Assembly (NCBI RefSeq): GCF_001890925.1
Contig: NZ_MLCB01000150.1
Coordinates: forward strand, 1 to 32,520
Direction: 5' to 3'
Source of the DNA: Planktotalea frisia
Lineage (GTDB): Bacteria > Pseudomonadota > Alphaproteobacteria > Rhodobacterales > Rhodobacteraceae
DNA length: 32,520 nt
In this document: positions 1 to 7,922 of the stretch, one piece after another
Numbering within the stretch: position 1 is the stretch's first letter
Layout of the letters: the number at the start of each line of letters is the position of its first letter
The notes under the pieces: generated by a model
The model's input: the letters and a program-made list of their open reading frames with translations, nothing else
Told to the model about the DNA's origin: nothing
Databases searched by the model: none
Program-made: the position numbers and the translations under genes

Positions 1-98
1 CGGATCATGCGGTTAGCTGAATCGTTCTACGGTCAGACGTCAACCCGTCAAAAGTCGGGTGCTCGAGGACTCTGTGTATAGATAATAAATTAATAATT

Positions 99-782
99 TT
101 GTGGACGTCTTTGGAAACAATTGTACCAAAAAGAAAAGGCCAATCTATTATTAGAGAAGTGGTTGAAGGTGTGTTGCCCTTTGTAGGAATGCAATATTTC
201 AGAAGGATTTTTTGGAGGTTAGCCACAGACCTCACGCGTTGGAACAGGGAATATTCACTTGAATTGCTGAATGGTATAAATGCCGATAGCGAAGCCGACT
301 TGAGCGTGAAGGTATTCTCTTTGATTGCCCACAAGGAAAATTCAGAACAGTTCAACGAGCTGTTTGGAAAGGTTGATGATTTTGAGCTTCTTAGATACCG
401 CTTGTACAGTCTTGGCAAGGTTTTTGAAAAACCTAAGCGTGTAGTTGAGACATTAAATAACCATCAAAGGCGTGTTGAATGGCAATTGCATAGAATTTAT
501 CGTGCAAGAAATTCAGTAGTACACTCAGGGCAGTCTCCTGGTTTCACATCTGTTCTGGTTGTTAATGCTCACGATTATTTTGATCAGGTTTTCGAGCTTT
601 CCAACGAGTTGTCTAGTGGGCCAAAAGGGATGCGAGACTACACTTCTTGTTTTGACTATGCGGAGTGGTTGTTTAAGCAATACCATGTTGAACTGAAGAG
701 AACTACTGAGTTCAATATTGGTAATACTAGCAGTGTGATATGGAAACGTCACGACGTTCTTTCAAAGGCAGACTTTTTCTAA
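99..782 (+). CDS. Apea-like HEPN domain protein, 5'-incomplete or frameshifted
   Basis: From a TTG at 99 this frame gives 227 residues. An LWTSLETI segment lies at the very start (typical of the LW-ALE helix of Apea-like HEPN proteins), and an RNSVVH motif (Arg137 to His142, the R-x4-H signature of HEPN ribonucleases) is at codons 507-524. HEPN domains of this type are usually the C-terminal part of larger proteins, often toxins or defence nucleases, so the N-terminal part is missing. The frame stays open upstream to 21 (TGA at 18-20), and the residues there (ending IDNKLII before LWTS) look like continuing protein, so the TTG is probably not a true start; it has no ribosome binding site. The DNA is visibly A/T-richer than rpsA next door, suggesting transfer. 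Function beyond 'HEPN-like' is inference; it may be a pseudogene. Confidence 0.5.
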   Translation: MWTSLETIVPKRKGQSIIREVVEGVLPFVGMQYFRRIFWRLATDLTRWNREYSLELLNGINADSEADLSVKVFSLIAHKENSEQFNELFGKVDDFELLRYRLYSLGKVFEKPKRVVETLNNHQRRVEWQLHRIYRARNSVVHSGQSPGFTSVLVVNAHDYFDQVFELSNELSSGPKGMRDYTSCFDYAEWLFKQYHVELKRTTEFNIGNTSSVIWKRHDVLSKADFF

Positions 783-811
783 CGTTGGAAAGGGCAGCCA
801 CATTGTCTCTC

Positions 812-840
812 TTGCCCCACAGGCGATTCCTCTCTATACG
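812..840 (+). promoter_or_regulatory. candidate sigma-70 promoter for rpsA
   Basis: TTGCCC (812-817) and TATACG (835-840) are separated by 17 bases. Each matches the sigma-70 consensus hexamer at 4 of 6 positions, including the most conserved bases. The position gives an rpsA leader of roughly 160 bases, and nothing else in 783-1009 looks better. This is pattern matching only. Confidence 0.4.
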
Positions 841-889
841 CGCGAGCGTTGGAGCGGTGAATCACTTCGCTTGCACCACGAGTTGAGCA

Positions 890-916
890 GGGTCGGGACC
901 TCCGGCCCTCTTTCTC
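890..916 (+). other. GC-rich hairpin with pyrimidine tail in the rpsA leader
   Basis: GGGTCGG (890-896) pairs with CCGGCCC (902-908), a 7-bp stem including one T-G pair, around the 5-base loop GACCT. A TCTTTCTC tract follows. It lies between the candidate promoter and the rpsA start. It could be a terminator of the upstream gene, an attenuator, or an S1 autoregulatory leader structure; the sequence alone does not decide. Confidence 0.4.
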
Positions 917-1009
917 GTTTGCAAAAGCCGCACCAACCAAAGCAACCCAAAGACCGGCGGAGACAACCGCGCGGCCAGAAAAACAACGTTAAAGGATATG
1001 AAGCGCCAC

Positions 1010-2683
1010 ATGGCTAATCTAATGGACGAGTTTGAAGCACTCTTAACCGAAAGCTTCGAAATGGACACACCCGACGAGGGAACAGTTGTCAAAGGTAAGG
1101 TCATCGCAATCGAAGCGGGTCAAGCCATTATCGACGTAGGCTACAAGATGGAAGGCCGCGTCGACATCAAAGAATTCGCAAACCCTGGTGAAGCTCCTGA
1201 AATCGCTGTTGGCGACGAAGTTGAAGTGTTCCTGCGCTCCGCAGAGAACTCACGCGGCGAAGCGGTTATCTCTCGTGAGATGGCGCGCCGTGAGGAAGCT
1301 TGGGATCGTCTGGAAAAAGCATACGCAGACGAAGAGCGCGTTGAAGGCGCAATCTTTGGTCGCGTTAAAGGCGGCTTTACGGTTGATCTTGGCGGCGCGG
1401 TTGCGTTCTTGCCGGGCTCTCAGGTTGACGTACGCCCTGTGCGTGACGCGGGCCCATTGATGGGTATGAAGCAGCCGTTCCAGATTTTGAAAATGGACCG
1501 TCGTCGTGGCAACATCGTTGTATCGCGTCGTGCTATCCTTGAAGAGTCTCGCGCAGAGCAGCGTGCAGAAGTCATCGGCAACCTTACAGAAGGTCAGGCA
1601 GTTGACGGCGTTGTTAAGAACATCACCGAATACGGCGCATTTGTCGATCTTGGCGGCGTAGACGGCCTGCTTCACGTGACAGACATGGCATGGCGCCGTG
1701 TGAACCACCCCTCCGAGATTTTGACAATCGGCGAGACGGTTAAGGTTCAGGTCATCAAGATCAACAAAGAGACGCACCGCATCTCCTTGGGCATGAAGCA
1801 GTTGCAAGAAGATCCATGGGATCTGGTTGCTGGCAAGTACCCACTCGAGAGCACGCACACAGGTCGCGTCACCAACATCACTGATTACGGCGCATTCGTT
1901 GAGCTGGAGCCAGGTGTTGAAGGTCTCGTACACGTGTCTGAAATGTCCTGGACAAAGAAGAACGTACACCCGGGCAAGATCGTGTCTACGTCTCAGGAAG
2001 TCGAAGTCATGGTTCTGGAAATCGACGGCACAAAGCGTCGCGTTTCCCTTGGTCTCAAGCAGACACAGCGCAACCCATGGGAAGTCTTTGCAGAGCAGTT
2101 CCCTGAGGGCACTGAGGTTGAAGGCGAAGTCAAGAACATCACCGAGTTCGGTTTGTTCATTGGCCTCGAGGGCGACATCGACGGCATGGTTCACCTCTCC
2201 GACCTATCTTGGGACGAGCGCGGCGAAGAAGCCATTCAGAGCTACCACAAGAACGATATTGTTCAGGCGGTTGTATCTGAAGTCGACGTTGAGAAAGAGC
2301 GTATCTCACTCTCCGTTAAGGCGCTTGGCGGCGACAAGTTCGCTGAAGCGGTTGGCGGCGTAAAGCGTGGTTCCATCGTGACTGTCACAGTGACAGCCAT
2401 CGAAGAGGGCGGCGTTGAGGTCGAGTATGAAGGCATGAAGTCCTTCATCCGTCGTTCTGACCTGTCCCGTGACCGTGCAGAGCAGCGCCCAGAGCGTTTC
2501 TCCGTTGGCGACAAAGTCGACGTGCGCATCACAAACGTCGACGCGAAGACACGCCGTTTGGGTGTCTCCGTGAAAGCGCGCGAGATCGCAGAAGAGAAGG
2601 AAGCAGTGGAGCAGTATGGTTCTTCTGACTCCGGTGCGTCCTTGGGTGATATCCTTGGCGCAGCTCTGAAGTCTGACGACTAA
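1010..2683 (+). CDS. rpsA: 30S ribosomal protein S1
   Basis: Protein of 557 residues built of six S1 (OB-fold) RNA-binding repeats. Their cores are recognisable in order: EGTVVKGKVIAIEAGQAIID, VEGAIFGRVKGGFTVDLGG, VDGVVKNITEYGAFVDLGG, HTGRVTNITDYGAFVELEP, VEGEVKNITEFGLFIGLEG and a diverged sixth. S1 binds the 30S subunit and unwinds or recruits mRNA leaders for initiation. Repeats 3 to 5 show the canonical YGAFVDL/FGLFIGL strand with the GLLHVTDMAW, GLVHVSEMSW and GMVHLSDLSW motifs. The start was set at ATG 1010 (MANLMDEFEALL). An in-frame ATG at 998 lies only one base after the AAAGGA element (991-996), too close to initiate well, although 13 bases from that element to 1010 is long. It is followed by a strong terminator, so it is transcribed alone or as the last gene of a unit. 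Confidence 0.97.
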   Translation: MANLMDEFEALLTESFEMDTPDEGTVVKGKVIAIEAGQAIIDVGYKMEGRVDIKEFANPGEAPEIAVGDEVEVFLRSAENSRGEAVISREMARREEAWDRLEKAYADEERVEGAIFGRVKGGFTVDLGGAVAFLPGSQVDVRPVRDAGPLMGMKQPFQILKMDRRRGNIVVSRRAILEESRAEQRAEVIGNLTEGQAVDGVVKNITEYGAFVDLGGVDGLLHVTDMAWRRVNHPSEILTIGETVKVQVIKINKETHRISLGMKQLQEDPWDLVAGKYPLESTHTGRVTNITDYGAFVELEPGVEGLVHVSEMSWTKKNVHPGKIVSTSQEVEVMVLEIDGTKRRVSLGLKQTQRNPWEVFAEQFPEGTEVEGEVKNITEFGLFIGLEGDIDGMVHLSDLSWDERGEEAIQSYHKNDIVQAVVSEVDVEKERISLSVKALGGDKFAEAVGGVKRGSIVTVTVTAIEEGGVEVEYEGMKSFIRRSDLSRDRAEQRPERFSVGDKVDVRITNVDAKTRRLGVSVKAREIAEEKEAVEQYGSSDSGASLGDILGAALKSDD

Positions 2684-2707
2684 GCGTTAATGCTTTAGAA
2701 ATTAAAG

Positions 2708-2741
2708 AGGCCCCGCTGGAGTGATCTGGCGGGGCCTTTTT
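2708..2741 (+). terminator. rho-independent terminator of rpsA
   Basis: AGGCCCCGC (2708-2716) pairs perfectly with GCGGGGCCT (2729-2737), a 9-bp GC-rich stem with a 12-base loop, running into five T residues (2737-2741). It begins 24 bases after the rpsA stop codon. A classic intrinsic terminator. Confidence 0.93.
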
Positions 2742-2876
2742 GTTTGCGCCGCAGGGATGGCTCGCAAAACTCGACGTTCAAGCGGTGAATATTTGTGCGC
2801 TCTGCCGCGCAAGAACCCAATCTTAACCAGAGGCATTTACTGGACTCCAAAGATCTACATTGGAGCGCTTGTACAA

Positions 2877-3944
2877 ATGCCAGTTTTCAACAGTCAGATG
2901 TTCTTTCTCGGCAATTTTGCTGACATGGACACTAACGAGTCAAACGGTGATACCGAGAACGCCGCGGCGATACTCGGTTCATATTCCAAACCACCCCTCA
3001 TAACAGTTGCGGTAGATGATATCGACGGTGACGGGGTAATTTGGGATGATGAATTTGGCGCGACGAGCGAAGACTTCACATATGATAGCGGGGCAGGGCC
3101 GACATCCCAATTGCTCGACTCAACCCAAACCTACAACGCTGCGGTTCTGTTAGGGGATGGTTCGACAAGCATCATCGAAATTACTGTCATCCAAATGCAA
3201 AACGGCGATGTCTTTGCCACGGACTGGGCCAATAGTGGCACACTAGACAATCTTAACATCCAGAGTATTGAGTTGCTGTCTGTTACGGGTAGCAATTACT
3301 CGGGATTTTTCGCTGACTCGGCAGTCGATAATTCTTCAGTTGTTTGTTTCACACCCAGCACATTGATCGAGACAGATCAAGGCTATACGCCTGTGGAAAT
3401 GATCTGGCCCGGCCACCGTGTTCGCACGCAGGATCATGGCTATCAGACCATACGCTGGGTTGGGCATAGACAACTTTGTCGAGCCGAGCTTGATGCAAAC
3501 CCGCACTTGCGCCCTATCGTTATCGCCAAGGGTGCTTTGGGAAATGCGCGACAGATGCGCGTCTCTCCACAGCATGGATTACTCGTTGATGGGCAGTTGA
3601 TCCGCGCCAAACATCTTGCTGAGTTTTGGGGCACCGAAGTCGCTTGGGTGGATGGAAAATTCGCAGCTGTCACATACATTCATTTCCTTTGCGACAACCA
3701 TGAGATTGTATTTGCCGATGGCATCGCGACTGAAAGCCTTTATCCGGGGCCATTAGCGTTGAAAGCGATGGGGCGAGAGACGATTATCGAGATTTTTCCC
3801 GAGTTAGTAAGCGTATTGGAGGGTCGTGAAGCTGTCGCTTCTAGTTATGGACGCCCCGCGCGCAAATATATGACTGGCGGCGAAATTCGACGCGGGCGCG
3901 GAATTTCTGAGCTATTCCCGATTTGGATGCACCGCGCGGGCTGA
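2877..3944 (+). CDS. Hint (Hedgehog/intein) domain protein
   Basis: Start chosen at ATG 2877 (MPVFNSQMFFLG) with GGAG at 2862-2865; the frame is open further upstream into the rpsA terminator, but that part looks non-coding. The 355-residue product has an acidic, Asp/Gly/Ser/Thr-rich N-terminal region (about 1-155, with a DIDGDG stretch) and a C-terminal Hint_2-type domain (about 156-330). The Hint part starts at Cys157 in VVCFTPSTLIET, the nucleophile position for autoprocessing, and carries the SPQHGLLVDG block and the C-terminal HFLCDNHEIVFADG and TESLYPG blocks typical of this Rhodobacterales family. Such proteins are thought to cleave themselves, releasing or modifying the N-terminal part. 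No signal peptide is seen, so the cell location is unknown. A short basic tail follows the Hint domain. Confidence 0.85.
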   Translation: MPVFNSQMFFLGNFADMDTNESNGDTENAAAILGSYSKPPLITVAVDDIDGDGVIWDDEFGATSEDFTYDSGAGPTSQLLDSTQTYNAAVLLGDGSTSIIEITVIQMQNGDVFATDWANSGTLDNLNIQSIELLSVTGSNYSGFFADSAVDNSSVVCFTPSTLIETDQGYTPVEMIWPGHRVRTQDHGYQTIRWVGHRQLCRAELDANPHLRPIVIAKGALGNARQMRVSPQHGLLVDGQLIRAKHLAEFWGTEVAWVDGKFAAVTYIHFLCDNHEIVFADGIATESLYPGPLALKAMGRETIIEIFPELVSVLEGREAVASSYGRPARKYMTGGEIRRGRGISELFPIWMHRAG

Positions 3945-3995
3945 TAGGTGTTGTTAAGCTTGGTTCATGATTTTCGTATTTTTTCAGGCAGACCC

Positions 3996-4832
3996 TTACT
4001 TGAACGTTCCAAGCTCGCCAATCCGATAGCCGGATGGGTAGGTAGGACGATCCCGCTTTGTCAGCAAGCGAGGTCTTCGCCGCGAAGGCAGAATGCGCAG
4101 CAAACTTGCGCGAAGCTTCAGGCCCGTAACCATAGCGTGTTCTAGCCAGCGGGGAGGATGCGTAAACCCCATTGCATCGCGCAATTCGGGATCGCACAGA
4201 GCATGAACCGCAGGTCTGCCAAAGGGCACAAGCCAATTTGGGAGATACATCGACAATAACAAATCGCGTGTGAGACAGCCTATTTCGGCGTTGGTATCCT
4301 CGTAATGAAAGTGTGTGGCTTCATAAGCGCGCTGATATTCTTCGAATTCAACGAAATCGAGTGGGATGTCTTTGATACCCATTTTCTGACCCAGCGCCTG
4401 ATAGTAAAGCACACTCGCTTCAATTTCCGCTGGGCGCATCGCGCGTTTGCCAAAGCGTTCGAGCCATTTGACGGGTTCCACCACAAAAGCCGAAAGGACA
4501 TAGAGCATATCGTTGTTCGAAATACGGTAGCGCCCGTGCATGTCGTTCATGCGTTCAATCGCTTTGCGCCCTGGATCACTGTCTTGGCCGTTCTCCGCGA
4601 TTTCAGACAAGATCAGTTCTGTGTCGTCATAGCGTTTGCGCGTATCTTTGCTGAACGCGCCTGTGCGAGACAAAAGGCTGGAAATAGATGGCACCGCATA
4701 GGTGCGAAACAGCGCGAATTCGAGAGCTTTTTCAATGTCCCAAGAAAACTCATAAACGCTGAGCAGATAGACGATCCGCTCATAGTCGGTCTCTGGATCA
4801 AGTGATTGCAATTCGTTCGACCACGCCGTCAT
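3996..4832 (-). CDS. MpaB-type oxygenase family protein (DUF2236)
   Basis: 278 residues from ATG at 4832 (MTAWSNELQSLD) with a GA-rich Shine-Dalgarno stretch just upstream; an in-frame TTG at 4859 would add nine residues but is less likely. The middle part (MHGRYRI, then DMLYVLSAFVVEPVKWLERFG, then a GQKMGIKDIP stretch) matches the DUF2236/MpaB layout. This family includes latex-clearing protein and the mycophenolic-acid oxygenase MpaB, which use a haem b coordinated by His. The substrate here is unknown. It follows the two photolyase-family genes on the same strand, 74 bases downstream of the second, with no obvious terminator between, so it is probably the last gene of that operon. The C-terminus is strongly basic (SRRRPRLLTKRDR). 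Confidence 0.8.
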   Translation of the reverse strand: MTAWSNELQSLDPETDYERIVYLLSVYEFSWDIEKALEFALFRTYAVPSISSLLSRTGAFSKDTRKRYDDTELILSEIAENGQDSDPGRKAIERMNDMHGRYRISNNDMLYVLSAFVVEPVKWLERFGKRAMRPAEIEASVLYYQALGQKMGIKDIPLDFVEFEEYQRAYEATHFHYEDTNAEIGCLTRDLLLSMYLPNWLVPFGRPAVHALCDPELRDAMGFTHPPRWLEHAMVTGLKLRASLLRILPSRRRPRLLTKRDRPTYPSGYRIGELGTFK

Positions 4833-4906
4833 TTGTATGCTCTCACCCTCTAAAGCCAAGCTTCAAACATGGGCGCAAGCATCAGACAGCACAAGGCGCG
4901 CGTTGT

Positions 4907-6442
4907 TCAAAACAAGGAAAGCTGATTGGTGTCTGGTTTTTTAGGCGGCTTCTTTCGGCGATCGGGGGATTTACGGCTGCCAAGTTTCTGGAAGACTGCA
5001 TTTGCTTCAGTGCGAAACGTTTCGCCGCGTCGGAGCGCGCTGATACGCTCTTTTGCGCGCCGCGCGCTGCTTGCTTGATCCACGATTGGCGCAGGGTAGT
5101 CGCGTCCCAATTCGAAATCGGCGTCGTCGATCAACGTCTTTTCCCATGTCCATGGTTCATGAATGAACGCGTCTGGCACCGCGCGTAATTCAGGCACCCA
5201 TTTGCGAATGAAAGTGCCTTTGGGATCGTGTTCCATCGATTGCTTGATCGGGTTGTAAACGCGCATTGTGTTGATGCCGGTCACGCCCGATTGCATCTGG
5301 AATTGGCTGTAGTGAATGCCGGGCTCGTAGTCTGTAAAGAGTTGCGCAAGGTGGTGCGCGGTGATGCGCCAATCGAGCCAAAGCTGGTAACTTGCAAAGC
5401 TGACCAACATCGCGCGCATACGGAATGTGATCCACCCCTGAGCCGTGAGATTGCGCATGCAGGCATCGATGAAGGGATACCCTGTTTGCCCGTTTTTCCA
5501 TGCTTGATGAAAGGTTTCATTGTGTTCGTTTTCGCGCAGACCTTCAAAAGCGGGATGCATGCAGTGGGTTTCGATTTTAGGCTGGTCTTCGATCTTTTGA
5601 ATGAAATGACATCGCCAAGCGAGACGCGAGCCAAACGCACTAAGATTGCGGGCGAAAGCCGGTTTTTCCAAAGGCGAGAGTTGCTTGCGACGTTTGCTAA
5701 TGGACTGTGTGACTTCGCGCACAGACAAGCTGCCCCAAGCCAAATGAGCGGACAAACGTAAACAGTGATATTCGGAGCGATCAGGTGCGGAGATATGAGC
5801 CAGATAACCGCGAGAGCGATCCGTAAGAAAGCTGCGCAGGTCTTTTAAGGCTTCTGTGCGACCCCCTTTTTGCACATGGCCAATCGCAGTGGATCCGAAC
5901 ATCGGGTCGTCTTTGTGCGGCAGGTCGTCAGAGTGGCCGCGCGATGCGATGAGGGGACGTTTCGGAGCTGGAAGGATCGGCTCGGCCATGCGCATATTTC
6001 GGATTTGCGACCAGTCATCGCGGCTTTTCAAGCGGCGCACGACGCCGTTGTAGGGATACTCTTGCAGCGCGATGGCGTTTCTCGTGCAAAGTGTTTTGAC
6101 GTTAATATCGCGCTGGAATGTCCAAAGATCACCGGATTCTTCATGCGCGTGGATAGCGTCGATCTGATGCACATTGTGCAACTCTTGAAAAACCTCGCAG
6201 GCTTCACCAATTTTGATGACTAAGGGCTGACCAAGCGCTGTGAGGGCCGTGTTCAACTCGCCCAAACAATCGTGGATGAAATACCAATGACGGCGCGATG
6301 CGGTGGGTTGGCGCCAGTATTCAGGCTCGACGATATAAAGAGGCAGGATCGGCGCACCACTTTTTATCGCAGCAACCAAAGGCGCGTGATCGCTAATGCG
6401 CAAATCACGTTTGAACCATACGATATGAATGCCACCGTTCAT
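4907..6442 (-). CDS. photolyase/cryptochrome family protein with altered flavin site and clamp-binding tail
   Basis: 511 residues in canonical photolyase order: an N-terminal alpha/beta antenna domain (about 4-135, beginning [18 protein letters not shown]) and a helical FAD-binding domain (about 210-450, with [13 protein letters not shown] and RVYNPIKQ). Family members repair UV dimers with blue light or act as photoreceptors. Aligned by eye to E. coli PhrB from memory, Asn378 next to the flavin becomes His377, Trp382 becomes Phe381 and Trp384 becomes Met383, while Trp359 is kept (Trp358). The usual electron-transfer chain is therefore probably broken. The tail is Lys/Arg/Pro-rich and ends in QLSLF (507-511), the consensus beta-clamp-binding pentapeptide. 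The gene starts 6 bases after the stop of the upstream photolyase gene and has no good ribosome binding site of its own, suggesting translational coupling. Activity as a photolyase is uncertain. Confidence 0.88.
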   Translation of the reverse strand: MNGGIHIVWFKRDLRISDHAPLVAAIKSGAPILPLYIVEPEYWRQPTASRRHWYFIHDCLGELNTALTALGQPLVIKIGEACEVFQELHNVHQIDAIHAHEESGDLWTFQRDINVKTLCTRNAIALQEYPYNGVVRRLKSRDDWSQIRNMRMAEPILPAPKRPLIASRGHSDDLPHKDDPMFGSTAIGHVQKGGRTEALKDLRSFLTDRSRGYLAHISAPDRSEYHCLRLSAHLAWGSLSVREVTQSISKRRKQLSPLEKPAFARNLSAFGSRLAWRCHFIQKIEDQPKIETHCMHPAFEGLRENEHNETFHQAWKNGQTGYPFIDACMRNLTAQGWITFRMRAMLVSFASYQLWLDWRITAHHLAQLFTDYEPGIHYSQFQMQSGVTGINTMRVYNPIKQSMEHDPKGTFIRKWVPELRAVPDAFIHEPWTWEKTLIDDADFELGRDYPAPIVDQASSARRAKERISALRRGETFRTEANAVFQKLGSRKSPDRRKKPPKKPDTNQLSLF

Positions 6443-6448
6443 CGCGAT

Positions 6449-7678
6449 CTAGGGCGCAAGACCAAGGCCCTGCAAAATCTTTGGTATCTGCTTTTTGACT
6501 TTGAAAAACCCTTTATTCGCGTGCGGCCATGTGAGCGTGTCATAGGGTCTGCGCACGCGGTGCAGGGTTAGGCCAGCTTCGGTTAAACTGGGAGCCGCTG
6601 TCGCTAATTGATCCGCGCTGGGGCCAATTGGGGTGTACGCTGTGACGATGTGTTTGACGTTCGCTTCGCGCGCGACCTCAGTAATTTGTGTGACCCAATC
6701 AGCGCACAGTAATGTTCCGTTTAGATCTGAGATGCTGTCTTGTAGCGCGCCTGTTTTGAATGCTTGGACGCGGATGCTTTGGCGTTCTTGCTCAGGTGTT
6801 GGCAAGGCAAGCACTGCGGCTGCGTTTTCCGCCCAAAGCGCGCTGGCTTGACAATCTTCTGGCGTCACAAGCAACAGGAACGCCGCCTCTGGCAGAGCGT
6901 CGGCTTCAGGGATGGGAAGCAAAGGATGATCGAAGTCTTCCACCAAAGGCACAGCTGTTGGTGAGAGTTGCCCAACAGGATTGAAGCGACCATCGGTGAA
7001 TTTGGCAATGTTTGAGGCGCGTGCGAGATAGCTTTTGCCTTTGGTGTGCAGGCCGGAAACCCAGCGCCATGAACATGTATTGGATGCAGGATCGCCATCG
7101 AGCAAATGCTGCATGAAAAAGTCAGCGCCAAGTTGCCAAGGCAGCCCGAGTGTGAACACCCAGATCGAGGCGAACCACATCCGTGTGTGATTGTGCAAAT
7201 ACCCCGTTTCCACCAGTTCGCGTGCCCATTGATCAAAGCAATCAATGCCTGTGCGACCCTCAATCGCGGTTTGATACTCCGCGTTTAGAAAGTTGTTGGC
7301 CTCAAGCGCATCAAGCTTTTGAACAAGGTCGCGTTTGTAGCTGAGCCAAACGCTAGGGTGCTGTTCGAGCCACCCTTTGAAGTATCCGCGCCAGAACACT
7401 TCTTGGACGAATTTTTCCGCAGCTGAAGGGCTTTGCCGAGCCAGCGTTTGGGTCAACACCTCTTGCTCGGTTATGATGCGGTGTCTGATCCACGGGGACA
7501 AAACAGAAATGTTGGAGCGCTGTTCTGGCCCGAAATCATAGTTGCGATTGCGCTCGTAGTGGTGACCTGTGCGCGAAAGAAATTTCTCCAACCGCTCTAA
7601 ACCAGCTTTGCGTGTTGGTGCAAAAGTCACGCTTTCGCTGGGGGGCGTACCTTGACCAAAAAGATCTTGCGTATTCAT
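6449..7678 (-). CDS. photolyase-family protein with reversed domain order (FAD domain first)
   Basis: 409 residues from ATG 7678 (MNTQDLFGQ); AGAGG sits eight bases upstream, which rules against a GTG at 7717. The FAD-binding helical domain comes first (about 20-235). It has SNISVLSPWIRHRIITEQEV, VFWRGYFKGW and the flavin-site segment DGDPASNTCSWRW, in which Asn200, Trp204 and Trp206 occupy the positions of Asn378, Trp382 and Trp384 of E. coli PhrB; Trp181 matches Trp359. The C-terminal part (about 262-400) looks like the alpha/beta antenna domain: alternating strands and helices, VKHIVTAYTPIGPSADQL, EAGLTLHRV and NKGFFKVKKQIPKIL, where a photolyase antenna domain has its 'G-K-P-Y-K-V-F-T-P' end. 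A short N-terminal tail may hold a weak clamp-like motif (TQDLF). It is the first gene of the photolyase operon. DNA repair activity is inference. Confidence 0.85.
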   Translation of the reverse strand: MNTQDLFGQGTPPSESVTFAPTRKAGLERLEKFLSRTGHHYERNRNYDFGPEQRSNISVLSPWIRHRIITEQEVLTQTLARQSPSAAEKFVQEVFWRGYFKGWLEQHPSVWLSYKRDLVQKLDALEANNFLNAEYQTAIEGRTGIDCFDQWARELVETGYLHNHTRMWFASIWVFTLGLPWQLGADFFMQHLLDGDPASNTCSWRWVSGLHTKGKSYLARASNIAKFTDGRFNPVGQLSPTAVPLVEDFDHPLLPIPEADALPEAAFLLLVTPEDCQASALWAENAAAVLALPTPEQERQSIRVQAFKTGALQDSISDLNGTLLCADWVTQITEVAREANVKHIVTAYTPIGPSADQLATAAPSLTEAGLTLHRVRRPYDTLTWPHANKGFFKVKKQIPKILQGLGLAP

Positions 7679-7922
7679 TTCACTGACCTCTTCTTGCCGG
7701 TTACACTCGAGCTCCACGACGTAGTCTTGGAGGTGGGCCTGTCCAGCAAGGTTTTATAAAAAAGCCCAGATTTAAGGCGCGTAGTGCGCGAGGCAAGGGC
7801 AAGGGTCGCAAAAATGAAAATTAGTGCCGTTTTTCTCTCGCGACTCGGACGGTTTCATGTTCCTCTTACTTCCAGCTTCTTTTCCAAACTCACGAGAAAA
7901 GAACCATAAGGGAGACTACATA

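Noticed and set aside
1250-2194. Long open frame on the minus strand inside rpsA (314 codons)
   Set aside because: It lies wholly antisense to the well-conserved rpsA, has no recognisable domain, and is explained by strongly biased codon use in a highly expressed gene.
2721-2876. Upstream extension of the Hint gene starting at GTG 2721
   Set aside because: It begins inside the rpsA terminator loop, and the extra 52 residues look random; ATG 2877 has a ribosome binding site.
7680-7922. ECF-type promoter (GGAAC core) for the photolyase operon on the minus strand
   Set aside because: A GGAAC core exists, but no matching -10 element is found at the required distance.
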